Origin: Nicotiana tabacum
Taxonomy: Eukaryota; Streptophyta; Magnoliopsida; Solanales; Solanaceae
Assembly: GCF_000715075.1 (NCBI RefSeq)
Contig: NC_134081.1
Coordinates: 106,876,108-106,940,107 of the forward strand
Length of the DNA stretch: 64,000 nucleotides
Reading direction: 5' to 3'
A program made the translations under genes and the position numbers. This document shows positions 48,708-58,535 of this stretch, piece after piece (positions within the stretch are counted from its first letter, which is position 1; each line of letters begins with the position of its first letter). The notes below the pieces were generated by a model. The model was not told where the DNA came from. It worked only from the letters and a program-made list of their open reading frames with translations, and ran no database searches.

Positions 48708-48761
48708 TACTTCGGCATTACGGAATCCGGGTTTTTAGGAAAACTTTTACGGGGCCTTACA
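48708..48761 (-). mobile_element. LTR4 stub of array G
   Basis: 54 bases, TACTTCGGCATTACGGAATC...GGGGCCTTACA, match the ends of LTR1 and LTR3. It is all that remains of the outer 5' LTR and is followed directly by GTCTC. Confidence 0.88.
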
Positions 48762-48766
48762 GTCTC
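48762..48766. repeat. Right target-site duplication of block G (GTCTC)
   Basis: Second copy of GTCTC. The F LTR continues with TCCACGTG from 48767. Confidence 0.92.
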
Positions 48767-51148
48767 TCCACGTGTGCAATAATAAAGTAAGTGCCCGGCT
48801 TATCTCGCCGCACGTGCATATTAATATTCCCACCTTGTCTCTCCACATGTGCAAACCCATATATATAACCCGCCTTGTCACGCCGCATGTGCAAATATCA
48901 ATAGTCACAATAGCACGGCAGAAACCTCGTGCAAACACCCGACAAAACTCCCCAAAAATATCACGTGCCAAGATCACAACATCATAATAGCCCTCAGCTC
49001 AACAAATTGAGTACAATAGCAACAACAACAACACACGGGAATACGACAAGTAAATCAACTCAAGAGCTTTCGAACACAAAGAAACGGTAGAAGGAGCTCA
49101 CAAAGGATAAACACAATAGAGATTACTAGTCACAATAAGAATGGCTAAACAAGGGATAAATAATATGTAACAACGATTCCACAAAGTACAATTCGACAAC
49201 AAGGAGGATAACGCGAGTCAATAATTCCAAATAAGGATGAGGCAGCTATGATAAAGGATAGCTAACTTCATTTAGGGTGGAGCAATCACGAAATAGATAC
49301 ACATATTTCAATTAAGGATAAGCAATTAGCTAAAGATAGCATAGCAGTCGAAGAGGTTATAACTTCAGTTAAGGCACATAGGAGTCAAATAGGCAATAAG
49401 AGTGGAACATGATGCAATTAATTCCAATTAAGACACGTAGAGGTTACAACTAGTAAATGGGGGATTTAACATAACAAAACAACTTCATATCTAATGAACA
49501 TAAGAACTTAAGAACCCTAAATGGTCAACTTTCCACAAATAATCCTGAGCACGTACTCGTCACCTCGCGTACACGGACTTCACATCACACAATTAGCATA
49601 AAAAGACTCAAATCCTAACGGGTAGTTCCCCCACACAAAGTTAGGCAGGATACTTACTTCAAAGAAGCTAGACCGATATTCTAAAATGGCCCTCTCAAGT
49701 GAAACAACCTCCGGAAAGCTCAAACCTAGCCCGAATAACTTCAAAGCATATAATTAAATTCATAAGAAACTATTCCGGATAATAAAGCTTCAATCATTAT
49801 CAAAAACTAAAAATCAACCCAAAAGTCAATCCCCGGGCCCGCACCTCGAAATCCGACAAAATTTACAAAACCCGAACACCCATTCCAATACGAGTTCAAC
49901 CATACAAAAATTATCAAATTCTGATATCATTTTGTCCCTTAAATCATCATTTTATATTTTGAAAGTCTTCTTCCAAATTTCCCATTTTGCTCAACTCAAA
50001 ACACTAATTATAAGATAAAATAAAAGATGGAATAATGGATTATAATAAATTTTGGATGAAGAACACTAACCCCAATGAATTTCTTTAAAAACGCACGAAA
50101 CATCTCCCAAAACTGAGATGTGGAACTCAAAATATGAAGAAAATGACCAAACCCTCGACTTAAATGATTCTGCCCAGGACTTCCGCATTTGCGGACAAGG
50201 AAGTGCATATGCGATCTCGCATTTGCGAGTAAAATTTTGCATCTGCAAACTCATCTTACAAGGTCAGGGTCCGTATATGCAAACAATATAGCCGCACTAG
50301 CGACACCGCAGAAGCGCCAAAAGGAGCGCAGAAGCGAACTGCTTCGCAGGTGCGGTCGCTGGACCGCAAAAGCGGCCTTCGCACCTGTGTCTCAGCATCC
50401 GCAGAAGCGGAGCCGCACCTGCGCTCCAAGATGTTGAAAGTGCGAAGCACCAGAACCAGACCTGATCACAAGCATGGAAACCATCAGAAACTCGTCTGAA
50501 ACACACCTGAGGCATCCGGGACCCCGTCCAAACATACCAACAAGTTCCATACCCTAATACGGACCCGCTCGAGATCTCAAATCACATCAAACAATGTCAG
50601 AACTATGAATCGCACCATGAATTGAATTTTTGAAATTTCAAATCTTCCAACTTCCAAAATTCGCACCGAAATCTATCAAACCAACCTGGAACGATGTCAA
50701 ATTTTGCATACAAGTCCCAAATGACATAACAAAACTATTTCAACTCTCGGAATAGCATTCCGACCCCGATATCATCAAAGTCAATTCTTTTTCAAACCTT
50801 CCAACCCTCCAAAACTTCAACTTTTCCAACATACGCCGAAAAGCTTCAAATTAACCTACAGACTTTCAAATTCGAATCCGGACGCATGCCTAAGTCCAAA
50901 ATCACCATAAGAAGCTCTTGGAATCTTCAAAACACCATTTCGCAGTCGTTTTCTCAAAGTCAAAACTCCTGTCAACTCTTACCACTTAAGCTTCCAAAAC
51001 TAGGATCCTTCTTCCGAATTGACCCCGAATCATCCGAAGACCGAAATCGACCACACACACAAGTCATAACACATAATACGGAGCTGCTCGAGACCTTATG
51101 CCGTCGAACGGGATGTAGTTTCTCAAAATGACCGGCCGGGTCATTACA
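48767..51148 (-). mobile_element. 3' LTR of F, segment 2
   Basis: It is colinear with 54960-57378, ending GACCGGCCGGGTCATTACA. It contains the CpG-dense block 50183-50445 and a short (AAC)n run near 49020-49036. No gene. Confidence 0.9.
50183..50445. repeat. CpG-dense block in the 3' LTR of F
   Basis: Motifs TTGCGGAC, GCGATCTCGCATTTGCGAG, GCAGAAGCG, CGCAGGTGCGG and GCACCTGCGCTCC. It lies about 700-965 bases from the LTR start on the minus strand. Relative to the other LTR it has about 30 extra bases near 50210-50245. Confidence 0.8.
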
Positions 51149-51164
51149 TCCTCCCCCTCTTAAA
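51149..51164 (-). promoter_or_regulatory. Polypurine tract of F
   Basis: The minus strand reads TTAAGAGGGGGAGGA directly before the LTR start TGTAATGACC. Confidence 0.85.
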
Positions 51165-52365
51165 TAAACGTTCATCCTACATACATTCTCGGGTGATCCC
51201 ACATCACCCCAATCCACATAAGCCTGAAGACACCATCTCTACTGAAATTTATCCCTTCTACCAAAACCAATAAGCCTTAGATCCGAGATTCTCACCATCT
51301 CATCATCTCCCAAAAGACCCGATTCCTACATCCACACCCGGTATCAGCCTCTATCAACTGCAACAACTTATGCCTACACACACAAGGTACAACCACACGA
51401 CGTAGTGAATCACACATTTGCCCTTATCAATAACCCTAGCCACATCAGCTGCCCATAATCGAATCCAGCACCGGTAATCTACCTTACCTCCTTTAGAACC
51501 CTGTTTCAAACCTTCACAACACTGAAAATGATGCAATAAACATGAATACCTCATCACCACTCACCCGAATCAACAAGTCACATCTAACACCACCGGGGCA
51601 CACACCTTGCAAGCTAAAACTCAATAAGCACAACATGAATATGGCTCAATATGCAAGGAGGACCAAATAAGAGAAATATCAAACAAGCCTAACAGGCACA
51701 ACTCCCTATCAGTACCATTCTACGAATCAATTTAACAAGGAAAAATCAAAGTAAATGAACAAATCACAAGGACCTCATCCTTCTATAACTCCACCGCGAC
51801 ACGCAACCCTGTTTAAACGCCTCGAAACACATGACACCGCGAGGTTCTCACCCTCAACTCTGAATCGCAAGTCGAATACACATCACACCAACTGAAACCT
51901 TCCACTAATTCGATTCCAAATCACCACACATACTGAATTCTCACACCGGTAGAGCATCTAAATCACAAGTTGTAACCCATCACCCAGAATTCACATCAAA
52001 ACTACAGAAATAAGAAACAGAAAGTCACTCAAAATCTCATAACATTCAATAATGAATAAAAACAAAACGGTAGACACGGGCTACCACTATAGAATCTCCC
52101 AGCAGGGATAAACACATAAGCAGAGTACTAAATCACGAAAATCATTCACATGTGAAGCAAAATAGGAGGACTCATCTCGATAGGCAGAACCAAAATAAAA
52201 TACGAATGATGCTCCTCTATAATAAATCAAAACCATACATGTATAACATCATCTGGTGCAGCGGCCTCAGGACTACTGTATGAAACACATCAACGAGCCA
52301 GGCCTCCCCCTCTTGGGTGCCCTCTACTCGCCTGACCTATACCCCAAGCTGACGATGCATGAATA
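51165..52365 (-). other. Non-coding interior of F between gag and PPT
   Basis: About 1.2 kb with no RT, RNase H, integrase or protease motif in any frame. The short frames on both strands (e.g. 51354-51560) have no recognisable residues. This absence is the basis for calling F gag-only. The segment 52290-52366 still resembles the basic end of gag (GGGL, RGHPR on the minus strand). Confidence 0.7.
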
Positions 52366-53637
52366 TCAGCAGCCGAAACCGAACTCATAGCCTGAATACC
52401 CCGCTGTGACAGTCTGGAGTCTGGGACAATCTCTCACCATGTGGTTAGTATCTCCACACTCAAAGCAACCTATCTGCTAACGTGGCTATGGAAACTGTAC
52501 AGTACGAGTACTTTGAGACTCATGGGTACCTGAAATACCATGGGAAGCCTCAAGTGCAAACTGAACTGGCTGACCCACAAAACCTCTACCATGCCGCACC
52601 CTGCCTCCAAAATAAGGACCAGTAAATCTCTCCGGTCTGTGAAACGTCATAGCCTCCTTGCTCTCTCTCCTGACCCCGCATGTCCTCTCTCACCTGATCC
52701 CACATGCCCTCTAATCGGCGAGTGATCCCCACCACCTGCTGAAATAGAATATCTGACTCGAACTCCCAAGCCATGCTAAACCGGATATTATGTCTGAGCC
52801 CCTCAATGTATCTATGGACTCTCTCTCTAACTGTAGAGACCAAATCAGGTGCATACCTGGACAAATCACTAAATCTAACGACATATTCTGACACGGATAT
52901 AGTGCCCTAGTGAAGTTGCTCAAACTCTGCGTGCTATATATCTTTGATACTCTAGGGGACATACCCCCTCAAGAATATATCTGAGAACTGAGTCCAAGTG
53001 AGTGAAGCTACCTCGGCCAGACTACCCAACTCGTATGCTCACCACCACTGATAGGCCGTTCCCCTAAGCTGGAACATAGTAAAAGCAACCTCACTTGTCT
53101 CCACAATACACATAGTGCGTAGAATGCGGTGGCACTCCTCTAGAAAACCATGTGCACCCTCTGAAGGCAAGCCACTGAAAGTAGGAGGGTCATACTTATT
53201 GAACCTTGCAAGTCTAAGCTGTTCTTCCTCAGATGTTGTGGCCCTAACCATGGGTTGAACTGGGATCACATGCTGAGTCGTCATGACACTTGGAACCTCA
53301 CCAATGTGGACCCGCTGCTCTGGAGTACGGGCGGCGGGAGTCTAAGTTCCTCCCCCCGTCTATGAAGTAGCTGGTGCAACCGGAATAAACCCCACCTAAG
53401 CCAATGTACCAAATATGCTCATGAACTGTGCTAAAGTCTCCTGGAGTCCGGGGTAATAGCAGGTGACTCCGGTACCTGTCCCCCAACCGTAGCTACAGGC
53501 AGCTTCTCAACTGCTATTTTGGTAGGTGCCCTAGCTGCGGCATATGATCCTCTTCTGCCTTTGTCTCTGCCTCTTCCCCTAGCGATACCTGCTCCTGGGG
53601 CAGCGTCTTCAGTAACTGCAGCTCGTGTCCTCACCAT
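52366..53637 (-). pseudogene. gag: gag of element F (frameshifted)
   Basis: The ATG is chosen at 53637 (MVRTRAAVTEDAAPGAG), matching MVRTRA starts in related gags. The capsid half-domains are in another frame: ARFNKYDPPTFSGLPSEGAHGFLEEC (53284 down) and SEYVVRFSDLSRYAPDLV (52894 down). A shift near 52640 returns to the first frame for an intact zinc knuckle CFECGDTNHMVRDC (52467-52426). The stop is at 52368-52366. It is related to gag of A and D but clearly a separate family. Confidence 0.82.
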
Positions 53638-53821
53638 CTGTGAGAGAATAAAATAATAAAAACTCAAACTCCGAGGTCAATAAACTCGCACGAAAGGAAT
53701 GAAGGAAATGAAACTGTCCTAATAGTCCCGTAGACTCTCGAAGATAAGTACAGACGTCTCTGTACCGATCCGCAAGACTCTATTAAACTCACTTATGACT
53801 CGTAGCACCTATGAACCTAGA

Positions 53822-53833
53822 GCTCTGATACCA
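53822..53833 (-). promoter_or_regulatory. Primer binding site of F
   Basis: The minus strand reads TGGTATCAGAGC, a perfect complement of the initiator Met tRNA 3' end, three bases from the LTR. Confidence 0.9.
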
Positions 53834-55207
53834 ACTTGTCACGACCCCAGTTTCTCTCCGTAGGATGTCGTGATGGCACCTAGTCTTCTAAGACTAGGTA
53901 AGCCTAACACTTACTGAATTAATAGAAGTAATCAACCATCAACGAAGAATATGAAATAAAAATCTTATACAAATTTCAATTCCCAAAACCGGTAGTATAA
54001 GTCATAAGCTCTTCTGAGTTTTCTACAAAAACCTCTAAATACAATTGTTTCGAAATAGAGAATAAACAGTGCAAATACAATAACAGAAGGTGACTTCGAG
54101 GCCTGTGAATGCAACAACATGTTTACCTTGAGTCTCCACAACCAGATCTATATAACTAGCTAGCGATTGACTAACTCCGAATTTTCTAGATCTGCACAAA
54201 AATGTACAGAAGTGTAGTATGAGTACACCACAACGGTACCTAGAAAGTAACAAGACTAATCTTAGTGGAGTAGTGACGAGGGCCAGTCAAGACACCTACT
54301 GGACTAGATAACCTGAACAAGTATAGTTATAGAACCAACAAAGCACGATATCTCTACAGAACTACGCATAATGACAACAATAATACGGGGCTTACAATAG
54401 GAAATAGAAGCAACAATTAGCAGCGGAACACCACCAGTAATAACACAATTTAAATTCGGTGAAAAACAAATAAAGGAAAGACAAGTAGCAACTTGATAAG
54501 AATAACTGCTTTCGCACCAAGTTTATTCAATAATCCTCACGAGGTACTAAACCTCAAAACTCACACAATTCATGGGTCCCAATTCATGACTCTACTTACT
54601 TGGCATCTTGTGCCCTCATTACATCTGATAACCGCACGGACGACTCACGTGCCAACAGAATAATTCTTACCTATAAGATAAGTAGACGAAGTACGTACAA
54701 ATGATCGGTAGTATCAGTGTTCATCTTCTTAAACTGATTGGGTGATAACGTATGTGTATGCTTGTCCAAGTGTTCTAATACAACTCAATTCACAAGTAAG
54801 AGTAGAGACAATGAATGGCATATAAGAAAAGATCACCACGAAATATACACGGTCTAACTCACATAGGGTAGACACACAACTACTCAAATAACAATATTAA
54901 CATTGCCCCCAGGCCATCACAGTCATCACAAATCAATCCCCGACATAGCCCACTTTGTCTCTCCACGTGCGCAATAATAAAGTAAGTGCCCGGCTTGTCT
55001 CGCCGCACACGCATATTAATTTTCTCACCTTGTCTCGCCACATGCGCAAACCCACATATATAACCCGCCTAGTTACGCCGCATGTGCAAATATCAATAGT
55101 AACAATAGCACGATAGAAACCTCGTGCAAACACCCGACAAAACCCCCCAACAATATCACGTGCCAAGATCACAACATCATAATAGCCCTCGCCTCAACAA
55201 ACTGAGT

Positions 55208-55256
55208 ACAACAGCAACAACAACAATAACAACAACAATAACAACAACAACAACAC
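55208..55256. repeat. (ACA)n/(AAC)n microsatellite in the 5' LTR of F
   Basis: ACAACAGCAACAACAACAAT and further ACA/ATA triplets over about 49 bases. The partner LTR has only about 20 bases at the same place (near 49018-49036). Confidence 0.9.
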
Positions 55257-56393
55257 ACGGGAATATGACAAGTAAATCAACTCAAGAGCTTTCGAACACA
55301 AAGAAACGGTAGAAGGAGCTCACAAAGGATAAACACAAGAGAGATTACTAGTCACAATAAGAATGGCTAAACAAGGGATAAATAATATGTAACAACGATT
55401 CCACAAAGTACAATTCGACAACAAGGAGGATAACGCGAGTCAATAATTCCAAATAAGGATGAGGCAGCTATGATAAAGGATAACTAACTTCATTTAGGGT
55501 GGAGCAATCACGAAATAGATACACATATTTCAATTAAGAATAAGCAATTAGCTACAGATAGCATAGCAGTCGAAGAGGTTATAACTTCAGTTAAGGCACA
55601 CAAGAGTCAAATAGGCAATAAGAGTGGAACATGATGCAATTAATTCCAATTAAGACACGTAGAGGTTACAACTAGTAAATGGGGGATTTAACATAACAAA
55701 ATAACTTCATATCTAATGAACATAAGAACTTAAGAACCCTAAATGGTCAACTTTTCACAAATAATCCTGAGCACGTACTCGTCACCTCGCGTACACGGAC
55801 TTCACATCACACAATTAGCATAAAAAGACTCAAATCCTAACGGGTAGTTCCCCCACACAAAGTTAGGCAGGATACTTACTTCAAAGAAGCTAGACCGATA
55901 TTTTAAAATGGCCCTCTCAAGTGAAACAACCTCCGGAAAGCTCAAACCTAGCCCAAATAACTTCAAAGCATAACTAAAACTCATAAGAAACTATTCCGGA
56001 TAATAAAGCTTCAATCTTTATTAAAAACTAAAAATCAACCCAAAAGTTGACCCCCGGGCCCGCACCTCGAAATCCGATAAAATTCACAAACCCCAAACAC
56101 CCATTCCGAACAATAGTAAAATTATCAAATTCAGATACCAATTTGTCCCTCAAATTATCATTTTATATTTTGAAAGTCTTCTTCCAAATTTTCCACTTTT
56201 CTCAACTCAAAACACTAATTATAAGATAAAAATAAAGATGGAATCATGAAATATAATATAATTCGGGTGAAGAACACTTACCTCAATGAATTGCTTAAAA
56301 AACCCATGAAAAATCTCCTAAAACTGAGGTGTAGAACTCAAATTATGAAGAAAATGACCAAACCCTCGACTTATATGATTTTGCCCAGGACTT

Positions 56394-56685
56394 CCGTATT
56401 TGCGGACAAGGAAGCGCATCTGCGAACGCAGCTTACAAGTTCAGGGTCCACATATGCAGACAATATATTTACACCAGCTACACCACAGAAGCGCCAAAAG
56501 GAGCGCATAAGCGAACTGCTTCGCAGGTGAGGTCGCTAAACTGCAAAAACGGCCTTTGCACCTGCGTGCTAGCCTCCGCATAAGCGAGTGAGCTCCCAGG
56601 CCACTATGACCGCAGAAGAGAACAGGCTCACACAGAAGCGGAGCCGCACCTGCGCTCCAAGATGTCGCAGGTGCGAAGCACTAGA
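56394..56685. repeat. CpG-dense block in the 5' LTR of F
   Basis: It is colinear with 50183-50445. It has about 50 extra bases at about 56580-56635 (CATAAGCGAGTGAGCTCCC onward) and lacks the 30-base segment of the partner. Confidence 0.8.
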
Positions 56686-57378
56686 ACCAAACCTGATCAA
56701 AAGCATGGAAACTATCTGAAACTCGTCTGAAACACACCCGGGGGCCCCAGGACCCCGTCCAAGCATACCAACAAGTTTCATACTCTAATATGGACCCGCT
56801 CGAGGTCTCAAATCACATCAAACAACGTCAGAACTACGAATCACACTATGAATAGAACTTCTGAAATTTCAAATCTTCCAACTTCCAAAACTCGCACCGA
56901 AATCTATCAAACCAACCCGGAACGACATCAAATTTTGCATGCAAGTCCCAAATGACATAACAGAACTATTCCAACTCTCGGAATCGCATTCCTACCCCGA
57001 TATCATCAAAGTCAACTCTCGGTCAAACCTCCCAACCCTCCAAAACTCTAACTTTTTCAACTTTCACCGAAAGCTTCATATTAACCTACGGACTTCCAAA
57101 TCCGAATCTAGACGCACGCCTAAATTCAAAATCACCATACGAAGATGTAGGAAACTTCAAAATACCATTTCAGAGTCGTTTTCTCAACGTTAAAACTCCG
57201 GTCAACTCTTACCACTTAAGCTTCCAAAACTAGGATCCTTCTTCCGAATTGACCTCGAATCATCCGAAGCCCGAAATATACCACACACGCAAGTCATAAC
57301 ACATAATACGGAGCTGCACGAGACCTTATGCCACCGAACGGGATGTAATTTCTCAAAACGACCGGCCGGGTCGTTACA

Positions 57379-57383
57379 ATTAG
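57379..57383. repeat. Right target-site duplication of F (ATTAG)
   Basis: ATTAG follows TTACA at the LTR end and equals 28050-28054. Confidence 0.9.
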
Positions 57384-58125
57384 TAACTAAGCTCTATTCG
57401 GGCTTTAAAAATTATCGTAACATACATTATGTTAGAAAATGTTTGAGCTAAACTACGGAACAAGGAAATTAATTTCGTAACTTGTATTTTTCGAAGAAAT
57501 TAAAATTTTAAAGTGAGAAAAAGTACGTTTCCACTATATTATGTTTAATTAAATGGGAGAGTCCAAGAAAAAGAAAATGGAGAAGGTTAAAAGAAAAGAA
57601 AAAATAAAAGTAAACTGCAAAAACAGAGGAGCAGGAGTGTAGGATTTCCACATAGTAAATAACGAAAATTTAAAAAATAACTTTTATTTTGGCAAGAAGT
57701 TCCTTGCACTACAATGATGAACCACTTTTTTCATGACTTTGCGAAGTATTTTTTAACGTTTTCCCCCCTATCTTTCAAGATATTGAAAAAGTTTCATAAA
57801 TTCCAAAATAAAAAGTTGGATAAATTTTTAAGTTTGATATTAAAGAAACATGAAATTACTATTATTAGCTAGATTTAGTATTTGCTACGTAATGTAATAG
57901 ACTATGTTAACTTATAAATAAACAGGAATCAAATTAAAAATTAAAATGACCAAACGGCAAGCTAACATTTGGAAAAGTAAATTAAGTTTGGCAATGAGTG
58001 AACAACTTTTGAACTAATGCAAATGCAAGTATTTTTCTTTTGAAAAAAATAACAAAATGGACATTTACTTGAGTTTCTTGATTTATCATTAATCAAAATA
58101 AATATTAAATTTATTAAGCATATCT

Positions 58126-58187
58126 AAATTTGCAAAGACATAGAGTCGGGTCATTCAAATTTGAAAAGACATAAAGTCAAGCCATCC
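58126..58187. repeat. 31-bp tandem duplication
   Basis: AAATTTGCAAAGACATAGAG (58126 on) and AAATTTGAAAAGACATAAAG (58157 on), each followed by a related TC-GG/AG-CATYC end; period 31. Confidence 0.8.
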
Positions 58188-58194
58188 GAGATTG

Positions 58195-58226
58195 GGCCCG
58201 TGTGCAGCACGGACTAACCATCCTAG
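58195..58226 (+). mobile_element. Helitron-like 3' terminus
   Basis: A GC-rich hairpin CCGTG-TGCAG-CACGG (58198-58212) is followed ten bases later by CTAG (58223-58226) and then T. Helitron 3' ends carry such a hairpin 10-12 bases before CTRR and insert between A and T. The 5' end (TC) was not located, so the element length is unknown. Confidence 0.45.
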
Positions 58227-58535
58227 TATGTTTAAAAATTACTTATTTAATAACATTGTTATATTAATTATAGAATTTATTTGACTAAATTATCTTTTAT
58301 CTTTCCGTATACATCATCTATTGAAATAAACGTAAATTTAGATACAAAATTGATGTCTTCTTTATTTTCTAAAGATTCAATTGCTTTGAACTAAGGGCAT
58401 TTATGGAAAGCAACTTTGTAATATTATTTGGGTGTAATTACATAACTTTTACATGTTTGTCTCACCAACTGACCATGTAATTGGGCAATTGAGGGGGTAT
58501 AATTGCACTCTCTAATTCTCAATGGGAAGTTAAGA

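Larger units (their letters stand above)
29170..48761 (-). mobile_element. Tandem array of a Tekay-like chromovirus (G) with shared LTRs
   Basis: The order on the + strand is LTR1 (29170-31583), body 1 (31584-36999), LTR2 (37000-39427), body 2 (39428-44839), LTR3 (44840-47244), partial body 3 (47245-48601), scrambled filler (48602-48707) and a 54-bp LTR4 stub (48708-48761). All units are in minus orientation and adjacent bodies share one LTR. One target duplication, GTCTC, flanks the whole block, and none is seen between units. That argues for one insertion followed by recombination between LTRs. Confidence 0.9.
28055..57378 (-). mobile_element. Complete gag-only LTR retrotransposon (F), with array G nested in its 3' LTR
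   Basis: Both LTRs, PBS, PPT and a 5-bp target duplication (ATTAG) are present. Without the nested G block the element is about 9.7 kb: two LTRs of about 3.5 kb and an interior of about 2.7 kb. The interior encodes only gag; no protease, RT, RNase H or integrase is recognisable. This matches the class called terminal-repeat retrotransposons with gag (TR-GAG). LTR ends (TGTAAYGACCCGGCCGG) and PBS resemble those of A and D, so a Tekay-like autonomous element probably supplied the enzymes. Confidence 0.88.
53837..57378 (-). mobile_element. 5' LTR of F (about 3.5 kb)
   Basis: The + strand starts TGTCACGACCCC and ends CCGGGTCGTTACA. It is intact and serves as the reference for the interrupted partner LTR. 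It contains an (AAC)n-type microsatellite and a CpG-dense block (56394-56685). No gene. Confidence 0.9.
57384..58535. other. Unique intergenic DNA between F and D
   Basis: Very AT-rich. No coding frame has a recognisable domain. It contains a 31-bp duplication and a Helitron-like 3' end (separate entries). The last five bases (TAAGA) are the candidate target copy for D. Confidence 0.6.

Noticed and set aside
29170..48761. Three independent insertions of G into the same place
   Set aside because: No target duplication or host sequence lies between units, LTRs are shared, and one GTCTC pair encloses all.
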